Of a stretch of 64,000 bases of DNA, positions 43,201 through 51,196 are shown one piece after another. Source of the DNA: Curtobacterium sp. 9128 (GTDB taxonomy: Bacteria; Actinomycetota; Actinomycetes; Actinomycetales; Microbacteriaceae); the NCBI RefSeq assembly GCF_007673775.1, contig NZ_VEAF01000002.1:532606-596605 (forward strand), given 5' to 3'. A program made the translations under genes and the position numbers. The notes below the pieces were generated by a model, which was given only the letters and a program-made list of their open reading frames with translations, ran no database searches and had not been told where the DNA came from. Numbering within the stretch: the stretch's first letter is position 1; the number at the start of each line of letters is the position of its first letter.

Positions 43201-44337
43201 TTCGGCCCCTTCACCTGGGCGCCGCTGCTCAACAACGTCATCGCGATCGCCGGGCTCGTCGTGTTCATCGCGATGTTCGGCCACGGGCACAGCACCCCCG
43301 GCGAGTGGACGCCCCTGAAGATCGCGGTCCTGGCCGGCAGTGCCTCGGTCGGGGTGTTCGCGCAGGCCGCCTTCCTGCCGCTCTTCTGGCGACGGGCCGG
43401 GCTGACCTTCCGCCCCGACTTCCGGTGGCGCGGCGTCGGCCTGAAGTCGACCGGCACCGCCGCGGGCTGGCTCTTCGCGATGATCCTCGTGACCCAGGGC
43501 GCCGGTGTCGTGCAGTCGCAGGTCGCCTGGCTCGGGCAGGACGCCGGTCCCGGCAACGCCGTGCTCGGCAACGCGTGGCTCATCTTCATGCTCCCGCACT
43601 CGATCATCACCGTGTCGATCGCCACCGCCTACTTCACGCGGATGAGCCACGACGCCGAACGCGGAGACCTGGCTGCCGTGCGGCGCAACCTGTCGACGTC
43701 CCTCCGGATCGTGGGCCTCTTCACCGTGTTCGCGTCGGTCGCGCTGATGGTCGTCGCGGTCCCGTTCGGTCGGCTCTACGAGGGCACGTTCGAGAGCTCG
43801 CTGCAGGTCGGCGCCGTGCTCGTGGCCTACATGCCCGGACTGGTCCTGTTCAGCATGCTGTTCGTGATCCAGCGGGTCTTCTGGGCGATGCACGACCACC
43901 GCACGCCCTTCCTCATGCAGCTCGTCCAGTCCGTGCTGTTCGTCATCGGCGCCCTCGCGGTCACGACCTTCCCCGCGTCCGTCATCGGCATCGGGGTCGC
44001 GGCCTGCACCACGATCGCCGGGTCCGCGCAGACGATCGTCGCGCTCGTCGTGGTGCGTCGCCGGCTCGGCAGCATCGACGGTTCCGCCGTCACCCGCTCG
44101 CACGCGCAGTTCGTCATCGCGGCGCTGATGGCCGGAGTCGCCGGACTCCTCACGGTGAACTTCTTCGGCGCGTTCTCCGAGGACGGGTTCGCCATGTCGG
44201 ACCGCACCGGCGCACTCATCACCATCGTCCTGACCGGCGCGGTGATGACCGGCGTGTACGCCCTCGCGCTCGTCGTCGCGAAGAACGGCGAGGTCCGCGG
44301 TGCGGTCGACATGGTCAAGGCACGACTCGGACGCTGA
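40261..44337 (+). CDS. murJ: DUF6049-like protein fused to lipid II flippase MurJ
   Basis: One uninterrupted 1358-codon frame holds two proteins usually encoded separately. Residues 1-35 are a signal sequence (LAAAASALVALGLVVTPAAT). Up to about 690 lies a large extracytoplasmic region typical of the DUF6049 protein found before murJ (VEIVPADRGVLTPGQELSLS, MSKLTATLATAARQGG, SIGILDGSSITLLGDRSSLP). A membrane helix (AAAIAVIAIFGLGIY, ~694-710), a basic stop-transfer and a ~110-residue acidic/Ala-Gly linker follow. From ~824 is MurJ (AAGTMVSRVLGFAKTFVLAY, GGLLSAVLIPQIVRAM, QVFGPFTWAPLLNNVIAIAG), with about 13-14 helices, which exports lipid II for peptidoglycan. No sigma-M-type gene follows. Confidence 0.85.
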   Translation: MHILRTSLAAAASALVALGLVVTPAATTAAQATTAPTTTTRTAHPTSSDAGKTTVEIVPADRGVLTPGQELSLSVTVTNDTDTDLPAGTAEFDVYRQYAGTRDVLSDWLADTSTTGYLGAPMDSVDVPAVPAHRSVTLDDVRIASGNVGLGGYTSFGARRIAADYRAGSTSAVDRSAITWYPDFEQTPVGVSVAMPITMPADADGLISAKDLASATSLDGTLTQQLDAAQDHNVALGIDPRIIASIRILGENAPSSATTWLERLERMRNETFALSYADADVTGLHQAGSSGILAPISLDQQVDPKDFPGAATPTPTPSATPGGTSTPTPSSTPTSGATDDPAAAQSDATPTLPTTQSLLDFPYSMSSVSWPVEDTVATGDLEALHDAGTTATIVASGNTSAGPDTTVSASEKIGDDQVLVSDTGMSALLRAAATATTQHAWSDAMSKLTATLATAARQGGTSGPVLLTLGRDWPTDSLRLSQALDALESTAWASPADLTTAAATTPGSLSLTSEPNSDARLDQLERLVQAERNTTDFASAIATPADLTAPMRLSVLAAASNAFRSDDTAFVKAVDTQVKQSAKTVSSIGILDGSSITLLGDRSSLPISIRNRSAFPVTVYLTVQPSNSFLRIEKNAVKVTVQSDSSSRVTFPVQSVANGKVELTMSLTSATGVRIADPATVEINVQAQWETFITGAAAIAVIAIFGLGIYRNVRRRLRRRRGEPDDEDDDDPNRLLAVQPDAPGQPATVTTGPGGTASGSASAAAVPVVGSRLDTASAHAAAEPSLATGTRADDVVPAPDLEDSLISTTQQQPDVDAEPVADRNLGRASAMLAAGTMVSRVLGFAKTFVLAYAIGQNASPSANAFAVANQLPNNIYALIAGGLLSAVLIPQIVRAMQKNTDGGQAYVNKIVTLGGSAFIVITIAATALAPLLVRFYTSDTLGSDGAASDLAVAFAFWCLPQILFYAMYSLLGEVLNAKQVFGPFTWAPLLNNVIAIAGLVVFIAMFGHGHSTPGEWTPLKIAVLAGSASVGVFAQAAFLPLFWRRAGLTFRPDFRWRGVGLKSTGTAAGWLFAMILVTQGAGVVQSQVAWLGQDAGPGNAVLGNAWLIFMLPHSIITVSIATAYFTRMSHDAERGDLAAVRRNLSTSLRIVGLFTVFASVALMVVAVPFGRLYEGTFESSLQVGAVLVAYMPGLVLFSMLFVIQRVFWAMHDHRTPFLMQLVQSVLFVIGALAVTTFPASVIGIGVAACTTIAGSAQTIVALVVVRRRLGSIDGSAVTRSHAQFVIAALMAGVAGLLTVNFFGAFSEDGFAMSDRTGALITIVLTGAVMTGVYALALVVAKNGEVRGAVDMVKARLGR

Positions 44338-44421
44338 CGGTCGTCGTTCCCGGGTGTCACGGAATGCCGCGCCGCTAGCATGTGTTGACCCGGTCAGAAG
44401 CAACGGAAGGGCACCCAAGGC

Positions 44422-45408
44422 ATGCGCCAGCTCATCATCATCGGTTCCGGCCCGGCCGGGTTCACCGCCGGCATCTACGCCGCGCGCGCCCAGCTCAAGC
44501 CGCTCATCGTCGCCTCGAGCGTCGAGACGGGCGGCGAACTCACCAAGACCACCGAGGTCGAGAACTTCCCCGGCTTCCCCGAGGGCATCCAGGGCCCCGA
44601 CCTCATGATCAAGATGCAGGAACAGGCCGAGCGCTTCGGTGCCGAGGTCCTGTACGACGACGCCGTCTCGGTCGAGCTCACCGGCGAGGTCAAGAAGGTC
44701 ACCGTCGGCTCCGGCGAGACGTACGAGGCCCTCGCGGTCATCTACGCGACCGGGTCGGCGTACCGCCAGCTCGGCCTCGCGGACGAGGAGCGGCTCTCCG
44801 GCCACGGCGTCTCGTGGTGCGCCACGTGCGACGGCTTCTTCTTCCGGCAGAAGAACATCGCCGTCGTCGGCGGTGGCGACTCCGCGATGGAAGAGGCGAC
44901 GTTCCTCACCCGCTTCGCGGACAAGGTGACCGTCATCCACCGCAAGGACACCCTCCGTGCGTCGAAGATCATGCAGGACCGGGCGATGAACGACCCGAAG
45001 ATCGAGTTCGCGTGGAACAAGGAGGTCGTCGGGATCACCGGTGCCTCGTCGGTCGAGGGCGTCACGCTCAAGGACACCGTCACGGGGGAGACCTCGGAGC
45101 TCGCGCTCGACGGCCTGTTCATCGCGATCGGCAACGACCCGCGCGTGCACCTCGTCCACCAGCAGCTCCAGCTCGCGCCGGAGGGCACCATCGCCGTCGA
45201 GGGTCGCACCTCCCGCGCCGTCGGCGTCCCCGGTGTCTTCGTCGCCGGTGACGTGCTCGACCACACCTACCGCCAGGCCATCACGGCGGCGGGCTCCGGT
45301 GCGGTGGCCGCACTCGACGCCGAGAAGTACCTCGCCGACCTCGAGGACGCACTGACGGACCAGGCCGAGGGCGAGACCCCGGCCGAGCCCGTCACGATCT
45401 CGGCCTGA
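44422..45408 (+). CDS. trxB: Thioredoxin-disulfide reductase
   Basis: 328-aa flavoenzyme that reduces thioredoxin with NADPH. FAD motif LIIIGSGPAGFTAGIYAARA, active site SWCATCDGFFF (C-x2-C at about 134-137), NADP motif IAVVGGGDSAMEEATFL and HRKDTLRAS, and C-terminal FAD motif GVFVAGDVLDHTYRQAITAA. The C-terminus has an acidic extension beyond the usual end. ATG 44422 has GGAAGGGC upstream. The next gene encodes thioredoxin. Confidence 0.97.
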   Translation: MRQLIIIGSGPAGFTAGIYAARAQLKPLIVASSVETGGELTKTTEVENFPGFPEGIQGPDLMIKMQEQAERFGAEVLYDDAVSVELTGEVKKVTVGSGETYEALAVIYATGSAYRQLGLADEERLSGHGVSWCATCDGFFFRQKNIAVVGGGDSAMEEATFLTRFADKVTVIHRKDTLRASKIMQDRAMNDPKIEFAWNKEVVGITGASSVEGVTLKDTVTGETSELALDGLFIAIGNDPRVHLVHQQLQLAPEGTIAVEGRTSRAVGVPGVFVAGDVLDHTYRQAITAAGSGAVAALDAEKYLADLEDALTDQAEGETPAEPVTISA

Positions 45409-45476
45409 GCCTCCCGGGAATGGACCGGCGGCCCTCGCCGTTCCACCCACCGACCGACTTCTCCGAAGGAGTACAC

Positions 45477-45803
45477 ATGTCCAACGCCAAGGCAGTCACC
45501 GACGCCACCTTCTCGGACGAGGTCCTCAAGTCCGACAAGACGATCCTCGTCGACTTCTGGGCCGAGTGGTGTGGCCCGTGCCGCGCCGTCTCCCCGATCC
45601 TCGACCAGATCGCCGAGGAGCACGCCGGCAAGATCGAGATCGTCAAGCTCAACGTCGACGACAACCCGCAGTCGGCGATGAACTACCAGATCACCTCCAT
45701 CCCGGCGATGAAGGTCTTCAAGGGCGGCGAGGTCGTCAAGACCGTCATCGGCGCCAAGCCGAAGCCGGCCCTCGAGGCGGACCTCGCGGAGTTCCTCGCG
45801 TAG
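45477..45803 (+). CDS. trxA: Thioredoxin
   Basis: 108-aa thioredoxin. WAEWCGPCRAVSPIL contains the redox pair Cys32 and Cys35, and cis-Pro lies in TSIPAMKVFKGG. GAAGGAG stands 5 nt before the ATG. It forms a pair with trxB, 68 bases upstream, and reduces cytoplasmic protein disulfides. It is followed by a terminator hairpin. Confidence 0.97.
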   Translation: MSNAKAVTDATFSDEVLKSDKTILVDFWAEWCGPCRAVSPILDQIAEEHAGKIEIVKLNVDDNPQSAMNYQITSIPAMKVFKGGEVVKTVIGAKPKPALEADLAEFLA

Positions 45804-45820
45804 GACCCGCACACGGACCC

Positions 45821-45860
45821 GAACGCCCCGTCCTCCATTCCATCGGAGGGCGGGGCGTTC
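45821..45860 (+). terminator. Terminator after trxA
   Basis: Stem GAACGCCCCGTCCTCC (45821-45836) pairs with GGAGGGCGGGGCGTTC (45845-45860), with one bulge/mismatch and an 8-nt loop. The 3' arm is duplicated just downstream. Confidence 0.75.
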
Positions 45861-45905
45861 GCCGTTCCCCGGGGGGCCATCGGAGGGCGGGGCGTTCGCC
45901 GTTCC
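45840..45905. repeat. Two direct copies of a 29-nt unit
   Basis: CCATCGGAGGGCGGGGCGTT plus CGCCGTTCC occurs at 45840-45868 and again, identically, at 45877-45905 (period 37). The unit is the 3' arm of the trxA terminator. Confidence 0.9.
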
Positions 45906-46032
45906 TGGGCGACCGTCGGACGTCGGCCGACCCTCTCGGTCCACAGGTTCAGGATCGGACCCCACCTCCCACGGGGGACACGGCGACGGATGTCGTAGTG
46001 TGGCGGGAATGTCCCACTGAACGGAGCACGCG

Positions 46033-47337
46033 ATGACGAACGGCAACAGCCTCGACCCCTGGTACGACTCCTACGCCCAGCGCACCGCCGGGCTGAGCGC
46101 CTCCGAGGTCCGAGCCCTGTTCGCCGTGGCCTCGCGGCCCGAGGTGGTCTCGCTCGCCGGCGGGATGCCCTACGTCTCGGCGCTCCCACGCGAGCTCGTC
46201 ACGGGCTCCCTGGACCGGGTGATGGCCGAGGACGCCGCCATGGCCCTCCAGTACGGCGGCGGACAAGGGCTGCGTTCCCTCCGCGAGCACATCGTCGACG
46301 TCATGAGCCTCGAGGGCATCCGTGCCAGCGCGGAGGACGTCGTCGTGACCACCGGCTCGCAGCACGCGCTGGACCTCGTCACGCGGCTGTTCATCGACCC
46401 GGGTGACGTCGTGCTCGCCGAGTCACCGTCGTACGTCGGTGCCATCGGCGTGTTCCGGTCGTACCAGGCCGAGACCGTCCACGTGGCGACGGACGAGCAC
46501 GGACTCGTGCCCGAGGCGCTCCGCGAGACGATCGCCCGGCTGCGGGCCGCCGGCAAGCGGATGAAGTTCCTCTACACGATCCCGAACTTCCACAACCCGG
46601 CCGGCGTCACGATGAGCCGGGAGCGCCGCATCGAGGTCCTCGACATCTGCCGCTCGAACAACATCCTGGTGCTCGAGGACAACCCGTACGGGCTCCTCTG
46701 GTTCGACGAGCCCGCGCCCCAGGCCATCCGCTCGATCGACGACGAGGGCGTGGTCTACCTCGGCTCGTTCTCGAAGACCCTCGCACCCGGCTTCCGGGTC
46801 GGGTGGGCCCTCGCCCCGCACGCCATCCGCGAGAAGCTCGTGCTCGCGAACGAGTCCGCCGTCCTCGCGCCGAACTCGTTCGGACAGTACGTCGTCAACG
46901 CCTACCTCGACGCCGCCGACTGGAAGGGCCAGATCGACACCTTCCGCGGGCTGTACACGGACCGTCGGAACGCCATGTTCCAGGCACTGGGGGAGTTCCT
47001 GCCCGACCTGACGTGGACCCGTCCGAACGGCGGGTTCTTCGTCTGGCTGAGCCTGCCCGAGACCCTCGACTCGAAGGCGATGCTCCCCCGCGCCGTCAAG
47101 GAGCTGGTGGCGTACACGCCCGGCACCGCGTTCTACGCGGACGGTCGTGGTCAGCAGCACATCCGACTGTCCTTCTGCTACCCGACGCCGGAGCAGATCC
47201 GCGTGGGCGTGAAGCGTCTGGCCAACGTCGTCAACGACGAACTCGAACTCCTCGACACCTTCGGCCCGGCCACGCGGCCGAACACGGTGGTCCGTCCGTC
47301 GACCTCGGTCACCGCTCCGCCACCGAACATGTCCTGA
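46033..47337 (+). CDS. PLP-dependent aminotransferase, class I/II (MocR/AAT-I type)
   Basis: 434-aa enzyme. LQYGGGQGLRSLREHI is the start of the large domain, then TTGSQHALDLVTRLF, TIPNFHNPAGVTMS, LEDNPYGLLWFDE, and the PLP-lysine motif YLGSFSKTLAPGFRVGW, where Lys follows SFS. It resembles 2-aminoadipate and valine-pyruvate aminotransferases; substrate not decided. There is no helix-turn-helix, so it is not a MocR regulator. A Thr/Pro-rich tail closes the protein. It is followed by the ligase gene 47 bases downstream. Confidence 0.9.
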   Translation: MTNGNSLDPWYDSYAQRTAGLSASEVRALFAVASRPEVVSLAGGMPYVSALPRELVTGSLDRVMAEDAAMALQYGGGQGLRSLREHIVDVMSLEGIRASAEDVVVTTGSQHALDLVTRLFIDPGDVVLAESPSYVGAIGVFRSYQAETVHVATDEHGLVPEALRETIARLRAAGKRMKFLYTIPNFHNPAGVTMSRERRIEVLDICRSNNILVLEDNPYGLLWFDEPAPQAIRSIDDEGVVYLGSFSKTLAPGFRVGWALAPHAIREKLVLANESAVLAPNSFGQYVVNAYLDAADWKGQIDTFRGLYTDRRNAMFQALGEFLPDLTWTRPNGGFFVWLSLPETLDSKAMLPRAVKELVAYTPGTAFYADGRGQQHIRLSFCYPTPEQIRVGVKRLANVVNDELELLDTFGPATRPNTVVRPSTSVTAPPPNMS

Positions 47338-47384
47338 CCAGGACTTTCGCGCACCACTCGCCGATCCGGAGGACTTCCGAGCAC

Positions 47385-48347
47385 ATGGCTGATCTCACCC
47401 GCCGTCACGTCGTCGTCGTCGCCGGCGGCATCTCGCACGAGCGGGACGTCTCGCTCCGCTCCGGCCGTCGGGTCGCGGACTCCCTGACCGGGTACGGCTG
47501 GCAGGTCGACCTCCGAGACGCCGATGCGTCGCTGTTGCCGGCGCTCACCGAGTCCCGGCCGGACGTGGTGTGGCCGGCGTTGCACGGAGCGTCCGGCGAG
47601 GACGGCGCACTCCGTGGCGTCCTGGAGGCCCTCGACATCCCCTTCGTCGGCTCACGGTCCACGTCGGCCCGGTTGGCGTGGGACAAGCCCACCGCCTCGT
47701 CCCTGGTCGCCCGTGCTGGCGTGCGAACCCCGCGTTCGGTGACCCTGTCGCACGACGTCTTCCGCGAACTCGGTGCCGTCGGCGTCCTCGAGAGCATCGC
47801 CGCCGAGCACCCCGTTCCCCTGGCCGTCAAGCCGGCGCGTGGCGGGAGCGCCCAGGGCGTCACCCTCGTCGAGGATGCCAACGACCTGCCCCGTGCCATG
47901 GTGACGGCGTACACGTACTGCGACGACGTCGTCGTCGAACAGCTCATCCGCGGTACCGAGGTCGCGGTGGGCATCATCGACACTGGTGACGGTCCGGTCG
48001 CACTGGCCCCGGTGGAGATCGTCCCGAGGGGCGGCTTCTACGGGTTCGAGGCCCGGTACAACGCGGGGGAGACCACGTTCTACACGCCGGTGCGTCTCTC
48101 GGAGGAGCACACGGCAGCAGCATCGGCCGCAGCCGTCGCCGCGCACGAGGCACTCGGGTTGCGCCACATCTCCCGTGTGGACCTGATCATCGACGGTGCC
48201 GGGACGCCCTGGTTCCTCGAGGCGAACGTCCTCCCCGGGCTCACCGAGACCTCCCTCGTCCCGCAGGCGCTCTCGGCGTCGGGCTTCGACCTCGGGTGGA
48301 CCTACGCCGAACTCGCTGAGCAGGCCATCCGCGACGACCGAGGCTGA
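47385..48347 (+). CDS. D-alanine-D-alanine ligase family ATP-grasp enzyme
   Basis: 320-aa ATP-grasp protein. HVVVVAGGISHERDVSLRSG is the N-terminal Ddl signature (G-G-x-S-x-E-x-x-V-S). PALHGASGEDGALRGVLEAL and PLAVKPARGGSAQGVTLVED are the second and third motifs, and ISRVDLIIDGAGTPWFLEAN with VLPGLTETSLVPQA is the metal and substrate loop. The family joins two D-alanines for peptidoglycan. A second, canonical ddl may exist elsewhere, so the exact substrate is open. GGAGG lies 11-15 nt before ATG 47385. It is probably cotranscribed with the aminotransferase. Confidence 0.88.
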   Translation: MADLTRRHVVVVAGGISHERDVSLRSGRRVADSLTGYGWQVDLRDADASLLPALTESRPDVVWPALHGASGEDGALRGVLEALDIPFVGSRSTSARLAWDKPTASSLVARAGVRTPRSVTLSHDVFRELGAVGVLESIAAEHPVPLAVKPARGGSAQGVTLVEDANDLPRAMVTAYTYCDDVVVEQLIRGTEVAVGIIDTGDGPVALAPVEIVPRGGFYGFEARYNAGETTFYTPVRLSEEHTAAASAAAVAAHEALGLRHISRVDLIIDGAGTPWFLEANVLPGLTETSLVPQALSASGFDLGWTYAELAEQAIRDDRG

Positions 48348-48352
48348 TCACG

Positions 48353-48967
48353 ATGCGGTCGCGCCGTGTTCCACGTGGAACATTCGCGATCGCCATTGCA
48401 GCCGGCCTCTCCATCAGCGCGTGGCTGTGGAGCGAGGCCGTCGAGAGCAGTGCGGTCCGACGACGAGTCGGGTCTGCTCGGCCGACATCGGCCCCCGGCG
48501 TCGTCGTACTCGGCTTCGCGAATTCCGGTTCGGAGCCGAATGCGATCAACCGCTGGCGAGCGAGGATCGCGATCCGCGCCGCATCTCCGTCGACCACCAT
48601 CGTCACCAGCGGGGGAGCGGTTGCCGGGCCGAAGCCCGAGGCGCGACTCTTGGCAGCGGAACTCCGTCGCGTCGGCTGGGCAGGTCCACTCATCGTGGAG
48701 GACACCAGTGCCACAACGTGGGAGAACGTCCGGAACGTGATCCCGTTCCTCGAGACTGCCGAGTGGATCGTCATCGCCTCGAATGGCCTCCACGCCGAGA
48801 AGGCGCGAGAGTACCTCCGTCGGCAGCGTCCTGACCTCGCGAACCGGCTCGTGCGCGGGCAGGAACACCGCTTCGGGGAGATGTTCCACGTGAAACCCGT
48901 CTTCACCGCAGTCGGACTACTGAAGCTCCGCGCTGCGCTTCGGTATCCCGGCCCGCACGCCAGCTGA
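48353..48967 (+). CDS. YdcF/SanA-family (DUF218) protein
   Basis: 204-aa protein with one N-terminal membrane anchor (FAIAIAAGLSISAWLW) and a DUF218 domain: VVVLGFANSGSEPNAINRW, TIVTSGGAVAGPKPEARLLA, IVEDTSATTWENVRNVIPFL, WIVIASNGLHAEKAREYL. Typical DUF218 residues are the Gly of VLG, the SGG and E-x-S/T-x-x-T-x-x-N motifs, all present. The function is unknown but linked in the family to the cell envelope. It starts five bases after the ligase stop. Two parS-type sites (48367 and 48882) lie inside its coding sequence. Confidence 0.85.
   Translation: MRSRRVPRGTFAIAIAAGLSISAWLWSEAVESSAVRRRVGSARPTSAPGVVVLGFANSGSEPNAINRWRARIAIRAASPSTTIVTSGGAVAGPKPEARLLAAELRRVGWAGPLIVEDTSATTWENVRNVIPFLETAEWIVIASNGLHAEKAREYLRRQRPDLANRLVRGQEHRFGEMFHVKPVFTAVGLLKLRAALRYPGPHAS
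48367..48382. promoter_or_regulatory. parS site 1
   Basis: Perfect 16-nt palindrome TGTTCCACGTGGAACA, the actinobacterial form of the ParB-binding parS site, near the 5' end of the YdcF-like gene. Confidence 0.88.
48882..48896. promoter_or_regulatory. parS site 2 (coding, imperfect)
   Basis: TGTTCCACGTGAAAC, one base from the perfect palindrome, within the YdcF-like coding region. Confidence 0.8.
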
Positions 48968-48979
48968 CGGCTCCGCCGT

Positions 48980-48995
48980 CGTTCCACGTGGAACG
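48980..48995. promoter_or_regulatory. parS site 3
   Basis: CGTTCCACGTGGAACG, perfect palindrome just after the YdcF-like stop codon. Confidence 0.85.
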
Positions 48996-49209
48996 TCCGC
49001 CTGCGGTCAATTCTGGGGAACCGGTCCCCGTCTCGTCGACGCTCGGACCAGGACGAGCTCAACGAGGCGCAGGAGCCTCCTGGCCGGCACTGCAGCTCCA
49101 GCCCGGTACGGGAACACCGTCTTGCCGGTCAACGCCGCTGAGACGGGCGGAGAGCGTCTGGGCGGACGTCACACTCGGCAGTCAGCCGCCCTCAGCTCGA
49201 TGACAGCGA

Positions 49210-49225
49210 TGTTCCACGTGGAACA
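49210..49225. promoter_or_regulatory. parS site 4
   Basis: TGTTCCACGTGGAACA, identical to site 1, 12 bases beyond the parB stop codon. Confidence 0.9.
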
Positions 49226-49237
49226 CCACTCGGCGGA

Positions 49238-50218
49238 TCAGCCGTTGATGTCCTCCGCGCCGAGTTCACCCAGGATCCGGTTGAGATCCGCAGCGTTCGC
49301 GAAGTCGATCGTGACCCGACCCTTGCGGGCGCCGACAGCGATGCGCACGCGGGTGTTGAGCCGATCACCAAGCCGCTCCGCAACGTCGGCGAAGTGGGCG
49401 TCACGCTTGGTGGGCTGCACCGGAGCCTTCTTCGGCGTCCCGTGTGCGAGCTGCTGCGCAGCAGCCTCGGCCTGGCGTACGGAGAGGTCCTCGTTCACGA
49501 TCTTCTCGGCCAGGTACTCCATCGCCTCGGCGTCGGGAGCGGCCAGGATCGCGCGGGCGTGCCCGGCCGACAGGACCCCGGCCGCGACGCGACGCTGCAC
49601 GGGGGAGGGCAGCCGGAGCAGTCGGATGGTGTTCGTGATCTGCGGTCGAGACCGACCGATCCGCTGCGCCAGTTGCTCTTGCGTGATCCCGAAGTCCGCG
49701 AGGAGTTGCTGGTACGCCGACGCCTCCTCCAGCGGGTTGAGGTTGGCACGATGGAGGTTCTCGAGCAGTGCGTCGCGGAGCATCGCGTCGTCCGGCGTGT
49801 CCTTGACGATCGCCGGGATGGTCGCCAGCCCGAGCTCCTTCGTCGCCCGCAGACGACGCTCGCCCATGATCAGCTCGTACTGTGGCTCAGAACCCGTGGC
49901 ACCCGCGAGCGGCCGGACCACGATCGGTTGGAGGACACCGATCTCCCGGATGGAGTGCACCAGCTCCTGCAGCTCCTCCTCGCGGAACTCGGTCCGCGGC
50001 TGCTGGGCGTTCGGCACGATGTCGAGCGGGTTGAGGTTCGCGAGACGGGCCCCGGGCACGGCCACGAGGTCCTCCGCAGTCCCACCCTGCGTCGCCGGCG
50101 CCGAAGCGGGGGTCCCGCCGGTGGGGAAGAACACGTCGACCGGGCGTTCCTGCTGGTCGGTCGCCGTGGGGATCAGGGCGCCGATGCCTCGGCCGAGTCC
50201 GGTGCGCTTGGGGGCCAT
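49238..50218 (-). CDS. parB: Chromosome-partitioning protein ParB
   Basis: 326-aa ParB. The N-terminal CTPase/arginine-patch domain has LDIVPNAQQPRTEFREEEL and LIMGERRLRATKELGLATIP (the G-E-R-R motif binds CTP). The helix-turn-helix is YQQLLADFGITQEQLAQRIG, RSRPQITNTIRLLRLP, and the C-terminal dimerisation part ends RILGELGAEDING. ParB loads on parS sites (five nearby), spreads as a clamp and works with ParA to separate origins. Its start overlaps the parA stop by one base. Confidence 0.98.
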   Translation of the reverse strand: MAPKRTGLGRGIGALIPTATDQQERPVDVFFPTGGTPASAPATQGGTAEDLVAVPGARLANLNPLDIVPNAQQPRTEFREEELQELVHSIREIGVLQPIVVRPLAGATGSEPQYELIMGERRLRATKELGLATIPAIVKDTPDDAMLRDALLENLHRANLNPLEEASAYQQLLADFGITQEQLAQRIGRSRPQITNTIRLLRLPSPVQRRVAAGVLSAGHARAILAAPDAEAMEYLAEKIVNEDLSVRQAEAAAQQLAHGTPKKAPVQPTKRDAHFADVAERLGDRLNTRVRIAVGARKGRVTIDFANAADLNRILGELGAEDING

Positions 50219-51111
50219 CAGTGCTTCACTCCTCGTGCTGCGATCTCAGCAGCTGCTTCCAGGTAGGACAGCGAGCCGGATGAGTTGACGTCGTACGCCA
50301 CGACACTCTGACCGTAGCTCGGCGCTTCGCTGACCCGGACGGACCGCGGGATCATCGCCTTCAGGACCTGCTCGCCGAAGTGTTCCCGCACGTCCGCGGC
50401 CACCTGGTTGGCGAGGTTGGTCCGACCGTCGTACATCGTCAGCAGGATCGTCGACACGCGAAGGTGCGGATTGAGGTGACGCTCGATGAGCTCGATGTTC
50501 CGGAGGAGTTGGCTGAGGCCCTCGAGCGCGTAGTACTCGCACTGGATCGGGATCAGCACCTCCTGCGCGGCGACGAAGGCGTTGATCGTCAGCAGTCCCA
50601 GCGACGGCGGGCAGTCGATGAAGACGTAGTGGTACGGCTCGTCGAGCGACGCGAGGTACTGGTCGAGCGCGGTCCGCAGCCGCTGCTCACGGGCGACGAG
50701 CGACACCAGTTCGATCTCGGCACCGGCCAGGTGGATGGTCGCCGGCACGCACCAGAGGGTCTCCGACTCGGGGGAGCGCTGCACCGTGTCCGCGATCGGC
50801 GCCTCGTCGACGATGACGTCGTAGATGCTCGCGACCTCCGCCTGGTGGTCGACACCGAGCGCGGTCGAGGCGTTGCCCTGGGGGTCGAGGTCGATCACCA
50901 GCACCCGAGCTCCGCCGTGCGCGAGGCCAGCCGCCAGGTTCACCGTGGTCGTCGTCTTGCCGACCCCACCCTTCTGGTTCGACACGGTGATTATCCGTGT
51001 CGAGTCCGGTAGCGGGAACTGCTGATTGGCGATCGCTCGGCGGCGCCGGTTCAGGTCCGCGATCTCACGAGCGAGCGGTGTCGACGCGTCGTAGTCGGTC
51101 GATGAACTCAA
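50218..51111 (-). CDS. parA: Chromosome-partitioning ATPase ParA
   Basis: 297-aa Walker-type ATPase. SNQKGGVGKTTTTVNLAAGL is the deviant Walker A, VLVIDLDPQGNASTALGV the A' motif, YVFIDCPPSLGLLTINAF the Walker B. A 40-residue basic N-terminal extension (NRRRRAIANQQF) is typical of actinobacterial ParA. It moves ParB-bound origins along the nucleoid. Promoter region 51112-51196 contains a parS-like site, which could give autoregulation by ParB. Confidence 0.98.
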   Translation of the reverse strand: MSSSTDYDASTPLAREIADLNRRRRAIANQQFPLPDSTRIITVSNQKGGVGKTTTTVNLAAGLAHGGARVLVIDLDPQGNASTALGVDHQAEVASIYDVIVDEAPIADTVQRSPESETLWCVPATIHLAGAEIELVSLVAREQRLRTALDQYLASLDEPYHYVFIDCPPSLGLLTINAFVAAQEVLIPIQCEYYALEGLSQLLRNIELIERHLNPHLRVSTILLTMYDGRTNLANQVAADVREHFGEQVLKAMIPRSVRVSEAPSYGQSVVAYDVNSSGSLSYLEAAAEIAARGVKH

Positions 51112-51134
51112 CGAGTGCCTCTTCCCCGGTTCGA

Positions 51135-51150
51135 TGTTTCACGTGGAACG
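51135..51150. promoter_or_regulatory. parS site 5
   Basis: TGTTTCACGTGGAACG lies between rsmG and parA, directly upstream of parA, the commonest parS position. Confidence 0.88.
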
Positions 51151-51196
51151 CGGGGCGCTGCACACGATCGACGGACGATCTCAGCGCCGCGCGGCG

